Source: Lanius collurio (Eukaryota; Chordata; Aves; Passeriformes; Laniidae). From it: a stretch of 64,000 bases of DNA. Below are positions 11,128 to 23,701 of the stretch, one piece after another. The position numbers and the translations under genes were made by a program. The notes under the pieces are model-generated. The model saw only the letters and a list, made by a program, of their open reading frames with translations. It had not been told where the DNA came from and ran no database searches. The DNA lies in the NCBI GenBank assembly GCA_020086605.1, contig JACBWW010000050.1, positions 3,798,203-3,862,202 on the forward strand, given 5' to 3'. How positions within the stretch are numbered: position 1 is the first letter of the stretch; each line of letters starts with the position of its first letter.

Positions 11128-11339
11128 TGTGGTGAAGGAGGCTGTGTCCAGCAATGATGGCCAGGCTCTGGCTGTCATTCCAGACATAAACACACTGGAA
11201 TACAAAACCAAATAATTTCATCACCACTGGATTTTATTTCACTTCCTGCTCCCATGGCTGTCTCTCCTGCCTGGACCAAAGGCTTTTGAGGCAGGAACTG
11301 GCTCTCCCTAAGAAAATCTCCTATTGCTGGTGTGACCAG

Positions 11340-11432
11340 CCCCCATTTGGGTTGTCCTGTGCCAGGCCAGGTGTTGGACTCAATGATCCTTATGGATTCC
11401 CTCCAACTCAGGATATTCTATGGTTCTACAAC
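11340..11432 (+). mobile_element. CR1 LINE 3' end, sense
   Basis: GGTGTTGGACTCAATGATCC, then CTTATGGATTCCCTCCAACTC and the terminal repeat ATTCTATGGTTCTAC give the canonical CR1 3' terminus. Only about 90 bases remain. Confidence 0.9.
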
Positions 11433-14400
11433 TCTGTGCAGGGATGCTCCTGTTATTAGTAGCCAAGTGAGGGAGCACATATACTTGAAAGCAAAGCACA
11501 GTTCCAAGACATCTTCATCTGCTGCAGCCTGCGTTAGGCAGCACCGTGCCCAGCCAGCATCACCTCGCCGTGCAATTAGTGTGGGGTCACAAACCTTTCC
11601 TTTGACCGTGCCCTGAGCACGGAGCTGGTGCTTACAGGCTCCCCAACCCCGCAGTTCAAACAGCTTGGTCTCTGCCCTGGCAGCAGGAGCACATCAGCTC
11701 CAGTGCTACAGAAACAACTCGCTTTGAAATGCAGATCCTGCCCCGCTTTGTTCCCGCATTTTTGCAGGGGCCGGATTTACAACGCCCTCGCAGCTTGATC
11801 GCTGGCCTTACACCAAGGCCCCCTGCACCGGCCGGGTGTGCTGAGCTCCTGTTAGTGCTCAGGACCGTGCAAAGCCCAGGAGCCTTTTGCCTCCCTCGGC
11901 TGCTCTGGGCTGATGCTCAGGCAGGGCGATGTGGTGGTGCAAAGCCCGGGGCCGGCAGCAGCCGGACGGATCAGAGGGCGCTTTTGGAGTTGAAGTCCTT
12001 GGTTCAGAAAGCCGCTCAGAGGAGCAGCCGTTCACGTGTCTGTCCTGGTGCCATGGCAGGGGAGATCACGAATGAGAGAAAATCACTGCTCACGCACCAG
12101 CAGCTGGAGATATCAGCCCCCCTGCGGGCACGGGCAATCCTTTCACAACGGGGAGCCACATCCAGAGAGCTTCAGGTGGAGATGGATTTGGGATCCCCAC
12201 GATGCCGAGCAGCTCCCCCTGACACAGGTGTCTGCCCCAGCCTGTCTCCCCTGTCCTCCACCAGCGAGCTCAAGCTGCCAAAGGGAATGTGGCTCACAGT
12301 CTGCTGGCAGACGCCCCATCCTTTTCAATTACGTGCAGTCCAATTCCCATCACGAGGAGGGGAGCCAGGAGGAAATGCCACCGAAGTCAGCAGAGTCGTG
12401 CTGCATAGTTAGGAGCGAGCAGGAGGAGATGCTAAGCCTGGCCTACACACATCATCCAGGTCTCTTATATCTGCCCTGCGCCGGCTCAACCCTCTTTGAA
12501 TTTATGGCATCCATTCCCAAACTAGCAGGGCGGGTTTATAATTAATAAGAGGGACGTGGGGAGATGTGTCCTTCCTTCTTCTTTAAAGCCAGACATCAGA
12601 CAGTGTTCCAGCCTCTGCTCCCTGTGATGCAAAGCCTGCTCCAAAACCTGGTCCCCAGCTGCCAGCCTAAAAGCCAAACCACAGGGCCTTGGCCCCAGCA
12701 AACATCGCCCATTACAACACACAGACCTGATTTAAACTTCTCCCAGGCTAAAGCCTTAATGTTTCATGAGCTTGGAGCCCTCAGCCCAGCTTAGCCCGCT
12801 CACAGAAGTGGGCACCAGCACTGCCCTGTCTGGGGTGCAGCCAGCACAGCCCAAAACTTTGGCAGCCACCAGCCCAGGGAATGGATGCTACGGGGCTGTT
12901 CCTGCTGGCCCAATTCCCACATGAGAGGAATGAGCCCCAGGCTTAGGACAGCATGGAAGGACAGACCAGGATATCCAGCAGCCACTCAGGATTTCCATCC
13001 CAGCACATCTGTCAGACCTGGAGATATTGCCATGGCCCAAGCTGTAGGAGCAGCCCATGGGAAGTCCAAGAGGCACCACTGGAATGTGGCATGGGAAGTG
13101 ACCAAGGCAGATAAACAGCTCTGTGAATTTCTGAGGGCCCTGTAACAGCAGAGGAATTATTTCAGAAAGCTGTAAGTTCTGTGGAAGCCTCCAGGCACCA
13201 GAAGGAAGCCAGAAAAAGCCCTGTGCTCCCTGTCCTCAGATGCAGTTCCAGCTGTGGCCACTCTCCACCACCAAACCCAGGAGCCAAAATAGGCACCAGG
13301 AGAGACGAGGATTCCTCCCTGGACTCTGTGGAGGACAGCAGACGCCCTGAAGTGAGGGATTAACACACAGCAAAGGCAGCACAAACAAAGATCAATCCAG
13401 TCTCGCTTCGGCACACCAGATACCCAACGACTCTCCCCTCTGGAAAGGCTCTGAATGAATAATCCTTCCCATGAATATCGAGAGCTATCTTGAAACAGTA
13501 GCTGTCCCTTCCCACTCACCAGCCTTTTTGAAGGCCACCCCAGAAAGATCTCTTTCAAGCATCAGAAATTACTTTTAAAATCCCATCTAAATTTATTTAT
13601 GGCCAGCTTATCACACAGGGACACATCTTTTCTGACCAGAGTCCTCACAAAAGCCAATGCATTAGCAACTGGATGTCTTTTAAACCCTACTGGGGGTTAC
13701 ACCTAATCCCAATTTCTATAGTCAGCCTGGGATGCAGACAAAGGATTTGCCCTGTCCTGAAGGGGGACCTTTGATAGGACCCCCAGCCCTCTCCTTCCTC
13801 TTGGGAGGAGCAGGGAGGGAGAGTGACTGGATATCTTAAAGCCTCCTTTAACACCCCAAAAAGATGTATTTGTAGAATTTGTGGCTGAAGCACCATCAAT
13901 TTTTATTTCTCCTGTGCTGAGGCTATTTTGGGTTTGTCTGGCACAGAGACCATGCCAGCAGAACCCGGCCCTTCCTCTGTGCAGAGCTGAGTGAGGAGGA
14001 GCAAACACAGACACCTGGGATGGGAAGAGGTCCCTGCTACCTGCAGGACAGCATGGCTGTCCCTCCAGCCCATCCCACAGGGGTTAGGGGTGTTCTTTAG
14101 GCTCCCCCCTGCTGTCTAAGTGGTTTCTAACTCCCACTGCATCCCAGGACCATTAAGTTTCTGAGATCTCTTGGAAACCTAAATAAAAAGTCAGAGACTA
14201 TCAAGAGATTTGCAGCCAGTGGTGGAAGGGAATGCTATCCATCTCCAGGAGTAGGTGCTGAGGGGGTGGAAAACCAGTGCCAAGCCTCTGGGACCTCCTG
14301 GATATACACAGAGTGTCAGGGTGGCCGAGGACCCGGCTGCCAGAAGGACACCACAGACAAACAGCACACCTGGACCATCTTTCATAGGGACACAGGAATT

Positions 14401-14439
14401 CAGAGGGTCCTTCCACCCCAGTAAAAGTTTGGGATTTAG
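11433..14439. other. Unique non-coding sequence
   Basis: The longest frame (11729-12412, plus, 227 codons) lies in moderately CpG-rich DNA and has no recognisable domain, repeat or splice support. A short AT-rich patch lies at about 13560-13640. No gene is called. Confidence 0.5.
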
Positions 14440-14580
14440 ATGCTCAGCGATATGGTTGAAACAATTTCCTTGATCTTTTATTACCCTGGTAAATAATTTA
14501 TTGGGACAGGCATTTTAAAAAATCCCATAAAAGACCTATAAAACATATTTATCACACAAAAATAACCCTGCTCCTTGGCT
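14440..14580. promoter_or_regulatory. AT-rich enhancer-like block
   Basis: AGCGATATGGTTGAAACAAT, TAAATAATTTATTGGG and AAACATATTTATCACAC in about 140 bases, flanked by GC-richer sequence. It has no repeat signature. Confidence 0.2.
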
Positions 14581-16689
14581 CCAACCAACAAGCTGAAGAC
14601 TTGTTTGTATACTTCACTGCACATAAACTAACCAATGCCTTGTGACAGCTTTAAGCTTTTTAACAGCTCTCTCCCTGCTGCTTTTTATTTCCGTTTTTCT
14701 CTCTGTGAATTCACAAGGTAAAAAAAATAAGAACCCACCACAACAGGAGAGGCTTCTGCTCTTGGACAGATATTGACAGTCAGGAACTGCCCTCCCAGTT
14801 TTCCTGACACCTGGAAAATTTAACAAATTATGCTTCTTTTGGCTGAAAAACACAGCCCAAAGTTGTTGTTATTCAGAGTAAGTTGGGTCACAGGGGTTGG
14901 CAGATATACATGGAGGGATGGATGTGTGTGTGACTGAGGTGCCAGTGGTACAGGCATCAAGCCACCTCTGTGCCTCAGTTTCCCTCCTGAGATCAGGAGC
15001 ACTTCTATCTCATTCTACTGGCAGAGGGCAGGCTGCTTTTTTTTTTTTTTGTCCAAGCCTTGAATAAATGGAGAATTCAAAGAAAAGGCTGAGGAAGGAG
15101 TTTTCCCGCCCAAAACATGCAGCAGCCACAGGCACCAAAGCTTTTAAGCTTTTTGGCACTCCCTCGGACACCAGGGGATCCAGCTGGACGAAGGTACAAA
15201 GGTACAAAACCAGAACCCAAACCACACTGATTGCTGCAGGCAGGATCCCTGGTGCCAGGCAGACGCACAGATCCAGAGACAGAGCTCCCAAATGCCCTGC
15301 ACTGCGCCCACAAACCCAGACCTCTCCCAGGACAGCTCTGCTCAGCAAAATGCCAGCACACACAGGTGACCTGGCACGGGCTGACCAACCTGAGCGTGGT
15401 CTGGGGTGGGTTTCTCCTCTTCCCAGGAGCAAAGGCAGCGGTGGGAGCAGCAGTGAGGCCAGGCTGAGTCTGGAGCTGCCCTGCATCGCTCTTCCAAGCG
15501 TGCAGAGAAGCACTGGGAGGAGGGGGAGCACAGTGCTCTGGGTCAGCAGAGCTGGCCATCAGGGCTGCCAAGGCACACAGACACTCAGGCACGAACAGAG
15601 CCTGCTCCAGACAGCATCTGGCAGAGGGAGCCAGGAGCAGTCTGGGTCAGAGCGCTCCCCGTGCAGGACCTGGCTCTTCCCCATCCTCAAGCATCTCTGA
15701 ACCCCCTCATCCTGGTCCTGGTTCCAACACAGGAGCAACAGCATCCAGTTAAAAGCCTTTTAAGTGCTCAATCAACACCCCAGCTGTGCTCCCCACTTCC
15801 CTGGGCTTTCCCTTCTGCCTTCCCAAAGCCCACACCAGGCACTCGAGCTGCTTTCATACCTGTGTGAGCCAGAACGCTGCTGTCCACACCGGCTGCTTCT
15901 CTGTAACGCTGCTCTCTGCCTCCACCCTGTTCTCTACAGAGGGATCAGAAATTCAGGGCAAACTCAACCAAAAGGGCTGTTTGATGAAGAACGAGCTCTG
16001 AGAAGGTGGTCAGTGGTCAAAGTGACCCCGGGGCTGGGGTCTCTGCATGCTAGGCATCACTTCTGCCCAGCTTCAGTGCCACCCTGGCACACTTACAGGG
16101 CATGGGAGAGCTCATCCAAGCCAGGGAAGGCTCTCCAGCTCCAAGCAGACTAAAGCCCAGCAGAGCACCAGCTGGTCTGTGCTGGTGGAGGCTGGGATGG
16201 ATGGTGTGGATCGGTGGGGAAGGGAGAGCCTTTCCTTTCAGATCCCCAGTGTTGTCACTTCTCTCTGACACCTCATCCCCTTTCCAACACTTCCCTGCTC
16301 CCCAGTGCTGTCATCACCTTTCCCTAATGCCAGTGAGACCCCTGGAGCCCAGCTGGGTTCCATGCAGCTCAGCACAGGGCCCAGCAGGACACACCATGCT
16401 GGGGGGAGGCCAGCAAGGACCTCAGGCTTCCCTCCTTCCTCCTCACAGGACCTTCCTCATTGCCAGCAGTGGAAGGAAGCAAAATGGGCACCATGAACTT
16501 CAGTAAGGATGAGAGCCCTCCAAGTTTCCTGGGACGGAGATACAGCTGTGGACCTGAATGGGTCCTTTTGGCCAGGGAACAGCCTTCCCTGGAGCTCCAG
16601 GCTCAACTCTGGGGCCTCTCCCACCTTCACTGAGTCCCACTGCTCCTTTGGCTGCCACATCCAAACTGATGAGCACATTAGCAGTTAAG
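14581..16689. other. Unique non-coding sequence
   Basis: No gene is supported. Paired open frames (15068-15700 plus, 210 codons; 15010-15592 minus, about 170 codons) overlap on opposite strands, as expected from GC-rich DNA. A T run is at 15038-15050, and a weak antisense MIR-like string (GTGCCTCAGTTTCCCTC) lies near 14971-14987. Confidence 0.5.
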
Positions 16690-16870
16690 TCCATTTGCAG
16701 ATTTAAAAGTCAAACCCTGCCACAGGAAATTAAAAGATAATGCAAAGAATTATTTAAAAAAATTAATCTTTATTACTCTCCACTCCCAAGCTGCTAATAA
16801 AAAAAATGTGTTCCTCATGCAGTCTCTATAAAAACAGGTTATAAAGCAGAGGAAGAGAGGAAGGCAGATG
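16690..16870. promoter_or_regulatory. AT-rich enhancer-like block
   Basis: ATTAAAAGATAATGC, AATTATTT, AAATTAATCTTTATTAC and GCTGCTAATAAAAAAAATG form a dense AT block with multiple ATTA and GATAA cores. No open frame or mobile-element signature is present. Confidence 0.25.
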
Positions 16871-19800
16871 CTTTAAAAAGGCATCTTTCATCCCTCCGCC
16901 CTGCCTGCCGTAACCATCCATCTGCACCCGCGTGTCAGCTCGCAGCAGTTTCCAACCCAGCCAGCCCCCTTTACCCCGCAAGGCAATTATTCCCCATTTC
17001 CATCTGGTCCCCCTTGTCCTCCCTGTTTTACATCTCCAGGAGATCAGCAATCCCGGGCGCAGAGAGCAGCCTAGAAGGTGGTTTAATGGCACACCCTCCT
17101 TGCTCCAGGTACCTGGGCCCTGTACAAAGCAGGATGAATTACAGCTCATTACAGAAAGGGCAGGCACTTGGGAAGTAAACAACGCAGCTATTACAGGTGC
17201 CAGCAGCAGCTCCCAGCACCGGGGCAGGGCTGACACATGCGGGAAACCACACCCAAGAGACAGCTCAAGGGTGCTCAGCAGCTCTCGGAAACCACTGAAG
17301 AGGCTGAGAGGGAGGTGGCAACTGCAAGAGTTTCTTCTGAAAATGCTTCTCTCTAAGGCTCTGCTCAAGAAAGCAGCTCCATCCTTGGTATTCTAGGTGG
17401 AGCTGGAGCCCCTGGAGTCAGAAATGGGGCTGCAAACAACTTCTGTGTCGTGATACCAGGAGCAAGTCAGCTGGGCTTTGGTAGGACCAAGAGCCACCAC
17501 AACTGAGGAGGGGCATCCAGTTTAGGATGTGAGCAAGAAGAAGAAGCAAGGGGCAGCAAACCCACCAGCTATGCCTGTGCTGCAGTAGAAGAAACAGCCA
17601 CAGGCACAGGTCTGTGCTCCCCCAGCCCTCTGGCCAGCCTAGGAGTGTGCCTGGCCAGGAGAAGACCCACCACCAGTGTTCCTGCCAAAGCAGTGCCCCT
17701 GGGTCTGGTGGAAACACAGGCAGGCCAGGAAGGAGCAGGTGCTTCACAAAAAGAGAGATGAAGCACCAAAAGCTGCTGCATTGCACCACAAGCACAGCAT
17801 GAAAGCTGCTCCATGCCCCGAGCAAACCCCAGAACATGCCCTTATGGCTCCAGGGGAGCTGCAAAGGCCAGCCTCCCCATCCTCAGATCAGCAGTACAAG
17901 CACCAACCCACCCTCAGGCCTCCCCCAGCAGCACACAGCGGGTTTATCCCAGGTAAGGCAGCTCCACACCTGCTCCTCACTGGGGATAAAGGGACTACTT
18001 GACTTTTTCTGACTCCAGGAGGGGAAGGTGCACCTGGAAATGAAGCACTGGCAAGGAGCAGGTGCGGGGGGTGGAGGAAGGAGAAAGGCAGAAGCACAAG
18101 CAGGCTCAACCACAATGAAGGAGAACCCCCTGGGAGGGACAGCGCCGGCTGGGACACCTGTGGTCCCCAGCATGGGCAGGAGCAGGGGGGACACGGCAGC
18201 ACAGCCAGGCAGGAGGTGGCTTTCCGAGGGGAGGCTGACTGTGATTGATGGTGCCGTGCTGTGCTCTCACTGATGTAGAAAATTAGAGAGAGATGGCTTC
18301 AGATACCGACCCGTCTGAGACACTTGTTGTGTCCATCTCCCGCACACAGGCGCCTCTCCCGGGAGCTCTCCCTCTGGCTTGCAGGCTCATTATTCAGAGT
18401 GCTGAACTGGGAAAAGCAATGCTATTTTATTCCTGCTTCTTTTCTCCCCCCAAACTACTGGATTGTAATATTCTTGGGAACACGTAAGGCGCCCATTTCC
18501 TTGCTCAGCTACTTGAAGGAAAGTTTGGTTCTCCTCACTAGGAAAAAGTAGCCCTTCACTTTTTTCTTTTCTCTCCCCAACCAAAGCTGGGAAGAGCCTT
18601 TATAAAATACAGGAGCCATCTTCTAAGATGGAAATAGCTTCCTTAAAAACAGTGAGTCATGCTCCACACCAGGATGGATCTGATAGCTGGTACTCTACAC
18701 TAATGTGGCCTTGTGCTATTGTCCTCCTGGCAGGGTGGTTGCTTCTGGCTTCCCATCCCTTTGCCATTTAACCCGTTCCTGTTTATTGTGGCTGCTTTTG
18801 TCCTTCCACTGTTTCTCTGCCAGATGACAAAAGAATTTGACAACAGTCCTTAAGTGGGTTTAAAAAAAATCCACATAGGCTTCCATACAAAATGAAGAAG
18901 CCAGTGGTCAGCACAGGCTGGTGTGTCTTCAGGAGAGGTGTCACACCACAGACAGGACACCCCTGGGCCCTTGACTTCAAACAATGCTGCCCCTCAGTAG
19001 CAGGCAACCAGTTTCTTCCCAGACAGGCACAGCATCTGAGCTCACATTCCTTTATTCCCAACGTTTCCATGCTGGTCTAGAAATGGTAGAGGAACCTCTC
19101 TGACTGCTGCCCAAACAATCCCAAACAGGCCTTACAGTCCTGCAGCCAGTCACCTTTCTTCAAACTCCCCTGGAGCTCCAGGCACCTACACCAGCCCAGG
19201 CTCTTCCACATTGCAAGCATGGCTAGAGGAGACTGACCAAGATGTTGGGTGTGGGAACTCCCACCTCTGGAAAGGGCAGGGAAACGGTTCAGTCTCCTTC
19301 ATGACTCCAGACTGAGCCCTTGGTTTCTCCTGCCAGCTCTCCAGCCTGGGGCAGCTGACCTTCTTCCCATGACCAAAGGGCAGGGTTCTTTTTTTAGCTC
19401 TCAAGAACAGCTTCAAATTTCCCTGCTTCAAAGCCCACCACCCAACACGGATGTCCAAGCTCCTGAACTTGGGAGCCCCTCCCAAGACAACAGCAGCTAA
19501 ACCCAACCCTGCTTGTCTCCCTTGTTGAAAGGACAACGATGCCACCAGCCCTGCCAGCGCTCGGAGCATTCCTTGGGTCGCAGGGCACAGAGGGCTGGCA
19601 ACAAGCAGCAAACACCAACTTCAAGCCAAAGTCTGAAGCACTCAAGAAATGCCTGTAGGGAGATGATTTGGAACAAAGCATTCCTCTTCCTCCCACATCC
19701 ACCAGAGACTGACCCCAGTGCCTGCTACCAATTTTCCCAGTGGTGGTTAGTCATCTGCCCTTTGGAAGTCCCTTCTGGGGGTGCAGAACAAATCCCCACA

Positions 19801-20169
19801 CACCATCTCCCCTTTCCCCATCTGCTAATGGCTTCCCTCCACCCAGGCTGAGCCTCCCCCAGCCTGAGCTAATGGTAGGAAATTAGCATTAAAATGATGG
19901 CTTGCTATTAGCGGTGCCTCAGCTCCCCATCACGCTCCAGGAACAGCAAATGACAGGCTGTGATTTCCCCACCGCGGCGCAGAGGAGAAGGAGCAACGGC
20001 AGCCAGAAGTGCTGAAGACATCCAAGGAAAAGTTTTAGGCTGATCTCTCCCACCCCAGCAGCCCTTTCCCTTCGCCATCCCCGTCGTGCTCATCCACCGC
20101 ACAGGCAATCCTGCAAACAGATGGCACCTGGGCAGGAAAGCAGACAAATTGGCTCCCACCTGCAGGAGC
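16871..20169. other. Unique non-coding sequence
   Basis: Mostly GC-moderate unique DNA; frames up to 180 codons (16826-17368, minus) are unconvincing. A compact TAAT-bearing patch lies at about 19860-19930 (GAGCTAATGGTAGG, AATTAGCATTAAAATGATGG), and another AT patch at 18385-18490. Confidence 0.5.
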
Positions 20170-20365
20170 ACTAAGAGCTTTCAAAGCAGACGAGCGCTCG
20201 CTCGCCAAGAGCCCCGCGGGGTGGCAATGCCGGAGGAGTCTGCCATCGGTCGCCTTCCTCGTGGCTCAACGGCTCCGGCTCCATCCTCGCCCGGTGGCAG
20301 GCGTGCAGCTGGCTCCTCAGGGGAGCCGGTGGCAGGAGGAGACCGTCACCGTGTCCTGAATCGAA
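20170..20365. promoter_or_regulatory. Internal CpG-rich patch
   Basis: This is the densest CpG patch outside the first 2.2 kb: GACGAGCGCTCGCTCGCC, CCCCGCGGGG, and repeated CGGT, CGGC and CGCC. It might be an alternative promoter, an unannotated exon or a CpG-rich enhancer. A plus-strand frame (20086-20484, 132 codons) crosses it, but its product is not recognisable. Confidence 0.3.
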
Positions 20366-20974
20366 TGGAAGAAGCAATTCAGGCAGAGCATCAATGGAGC
20401 GATGCTTTATTCCGTGTAAGCACAGCGCTTCGGTTTGGAGGGCTCGCCGCCTGCAGTGAGAGGGTTTTCGTGGGTCCCCACTGAACATCCATCTGCTTGT
20501 CAGAAAAACGAGCGCAGCTCAAGCTGTCTGCTCTCTCTTCCTGGCAAAGTGGGGGTCTCCCAGAAACCTCCCCTCCTTGATCAGGTACCTGTGGCAAGAG
20601 CATGGGCAGCCTCATTTCATCCTCTGCCTGCCTGCTCCTCTGAGCCCACCTGGCTGCAAGCTTCTCCATACACAGGGGTGAGGGAAGCAGCTCACGTACC
20701 AACCTGCAGAAAGCCAAGAGGCAGGAGCAGCTCAGCAAATCCCTGGGTGTCAGGGCAGGCTGTCAGCTCCCTTTGGGCACCTGAGTGAGCCTGCAGTTAC
20801 ACAGCAGACTCCTCCTTGCAGAGCCCCATGGCGCCGGTCACCGGCAGCAGGGAAAGGGGACAGTGCCAGGCTGAAACGTGCAGGAGCATTTGGGTGCTTT
20901 TGTGGAGTCGTGCACGATTCTGAGAAATTCCAAAGCTGCATTCTAAGCCACTCAAGGTCAAACTGGTGGCCAGC

Positions 20975-21206
20975 AACAGGGCCCAAAGGAACAGCATGAA
21001 GCTGTGTCAGGAGAGGTTTAGGTTGGCTATTAGGAAAATGTACTTTTCCCAGAGAGTGGTCATAGCCACAAGCCTGCCAGAGCTCAAGGAGTGTTCGGAC
21101 AATGCTCTCAGATACGTGGTGGGATTGTCAGGGTGTCCTGTGAAGGGACAGGAGTTGGACTCGATTATCCTTGTGGATCATCAGGATATTCTATGATTCT
21201 ACAAAA
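20975..21206 (+). mobile_element. CR1 LINE 3' fragment, sense
   Basis: GGAGAGGTTTAGGTTGGCTA and TTAGGAAAATGTACTTTTCCC, then AGAGAGTGGTCA, CAGGAGTTGGACTCGATTAT and the terminal ATTCTATGATTCTAC are the classic CR1 3' UTR in order. The element ends at its natural 3' terminus and is 5'-truncated, as is usual for LINE insertions. Confidence 0.95.
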
Positions 21207-23683
21207 CAATGCCTTTCTCTCTACCTCATCCTTAACTCTCTTTAAAATCACCTGGACCAGCAAGTGTCCTCAAGCCCCAGCCTGCCAAATGCATTGTCCT
21301 GGGCCTAGGAGGTGGGATGCAAAAGGCAGAGAGAAAAGAATAGTAGTAAAAAGCAGGATAAAACAGGTTTCCCCTTCCCCAGCATTCCCATCAGCAGCTG
21401 GGATGTGGGAGCAAGGAGGACTCATCTGATGATGGATGAGAGAGAACTGATCCTTGGTAAGGCAGAGCAGGAGCAGAGAGAAGCACAGCTCCCAAAGGCG
21501 ATTCTCACACCTCCTTGGGATGAGAAAAACAGCCATGAGAGGCAGCAGAAGCCCTTCTCCCCGCACGTTTGGAATTCATCTCCGGCCTGTCAGGGGGGCC
21601 ACGATCCAACCACACATTTGTATACTCACTGAGCCGTACACCCAGCTCAGACAGACTCCTGACAGATGCAGATGGGAAAGCCATTTTTCATAAAGTGAGG
21701 GAAAAAATGGAAACAAGGAAAAATAGCAAAACAAAGAGAGGCTCAGGCGTCAGCTGGAAAAGATACAACAGGATCAGGGCTGAGAGAGAAGCAGTCAGAT
21801 TAAACTTTTGGCTCTTCAAGTGCACTAGGAGGAGAGTCCCCTTCCTCTTTTCCACTGCAGCCTAGCAGCAGCAGGTGCCTTCATCCTTTTCTCCATAACC
21901 AGCTGAAAAATGAAAACTGGGCCCAGAACAACACCAAGGCTTTGCTGAGCTGGCCCTTGGGGACAGGTGCTGGTAGAGGGGCTGCCAGAGCGGGTGGGCA
22001 CAGGCACCTTTCTCTAAGAGCAGCTCCTGCTCAGAGGAGGTGAGAGACAGCCTGCAGGGAACACAAACCCTTAACGCCCTGACCTAGCTTAGGCCTGGCC
22101 CTAAAGAGCATGGGGGCCCCCAGGGCTCTGAAGGGACATCCCTGGCAGACCTCCTGCTGGTACAAGCCTGCAGGAGGCATGGCAGAGGACCACTCTGTGC
22201 GATGCTGCCACGATGGCAAACACAGCAGCTTCCCAATCTGTCTCAGGCAGTGACAAGGGCTTTCCCTCTGTCCCAGGTCACCATGCAGCCAAGAGGCATC
22301 AGCAACACGGAGCAGCTCACCCAGGCAGCAGGAGGTGCCGTCCCCTGAGCAGCTCATGTGCCTGCCCTGCTCAGCACCAGGAGCCAGCAGGTCCCAACAC
22401 AAGCAAAGGGGAAGGGTAAAGAAGAATTACCCTCATGGAAGGGAAGGCTTCACCTCTGCCAGTGACATTCTGCTGTTGTCACCGCCAGCCATAACATCAC
22501 CCTCTTGATGTGAAATCTCAGTTGACAGTGATACAGGAAAGGAGCTGAGAGGGCAGCCAACTCTGCCCAGCCCTCTTTGTAACCCCAAATCTCCCGTGGC
22601 TTCCAGCCTCTGCATGGAGCAGAGCCAGCACCTCATTACCAGGTTACTAAGCAAGTAGATATTCCTTTTCCAGAGCCACGGAATAATATTTTCTTGCAGT
22701 TATCCATCCTTCTGGACAGCTCTGAGGAAGATTTCATTTTGGTCTCTGCTGCATCCTCTTTGTTTCTGAAATGAGAAACAGATGCAGGAGCCCACACCTC
22801 CTTTGCAAAACAACACATGCAGCCATAAGCTGAAGTCACCAAAGCCTGAAGAGCTTCTGGTGCGAAGTCCAGGTGCCTTCAGACTCACTGGAGGTGCATC
22901 GAGCCCCACTGATCCCTGCTGCCTGTGGCATTTCCAGCTGATATTCGTTCTCTTTGTCCCAGGAAAAGGCAAGCACAGGGCTGGGCAGCAAGGCTTGGTG
23001 AAGGTTACTGCTGAGACCTGGCAGAAATGTCATCCAGCAACACATTTCAAGAAAGATTCATCCCCACGCAGCTTGGCTCCATAATAAAAGTGTCAGAGCA
23101 GCTGACTTGCTTCCCCCCATTCTCATTGCATACAGATTTATCCTGTCTCAGGTCTCTCTCCCTCCATAAGCCAGCACGTGCCTTTCCTCTCAATAGGCTG
23201 GCAGTGAAACTCAGCCAGCTGAGATCGTAGGGGGAAAGGGAATACAAGAAAGGAGAAGGCATCATAGGGGAGAAAATGCTCAGGAGCCAGGTTTCCCCTC
23301 TCATTTTGGCTGTTCTCAGTTCTGAAACGGAGGAAGGTGACATGAGAGGTAACTTAATATGAGAATGCTCCAAAACCAGCAGCCATTTGTTCTGATGCTC
23401 CAAACCAATTCCCCAGCTGCCAGGCTGTATCACCTCCCTCTCAGGGAGCTCAAGTCCCATTCCTGATAAAACCCATCCCAAAAGGCATAGATACCTCTGA
23501 GCCTTCACCCTCCCAGCCAGGGAGCCCCTTCTCAGAGGGCTGTGCGTGTGAGGGAGCAGGGAGAGGAGAGATGGGGCTCCGAGTCGGAGTCTCAGGCTGA
23601 GAACCAGCTTACCTTCACCACAGAGATGTGATGTTCATGCAGCACCACGGGCAGCCCCTGAGAGAGAAGAGTCTGCAGGGAAT

Positions 23684-23701
23684 TAAAAAAAAAAAAAAAA
23701 G
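23684..23701. repeat. Poly-A run
   Basis: About 17 A followed by GAGAGAGG. No processed-gene body is recognised before it. Confidence 0.85.

Larger units (their letters stand above)
9706..11339. other. Unique non-coding sequence
   Basis: No supported gene. It includes a T-rich tract (10399-10437) and an A-rich tract (11080-11127). Frames up to 123 codons show no domain. Confidence 0.5.

Noticed and set aside
11729..12412. Plus-strand open frame of 227 codons
   Set aside because: Long only because the DNA is GC-rich. It has no domain or repeat logic and no splice evidence, and another frame overlaps it.
13399..13423. U6 snRNA-like string CTCGCTTCGGCA
   Set aside because: Twelve identical bases and some similarity after, but the rest of U6 does not follow and there is no T-run terminator.
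14955..15000. Antisense MIR-like string CTCAGTTTCCCTC
   Set aside because: Too short, and neighbouring MIR segments are not recognisable.
15068..15700. Plus-strand open frame of 210 codons
   Set aside because: Opposite-strand frames of similar length overlap it; composition is Ser/Arg/Gln/Pro-rich with no recognisable fold or homology.
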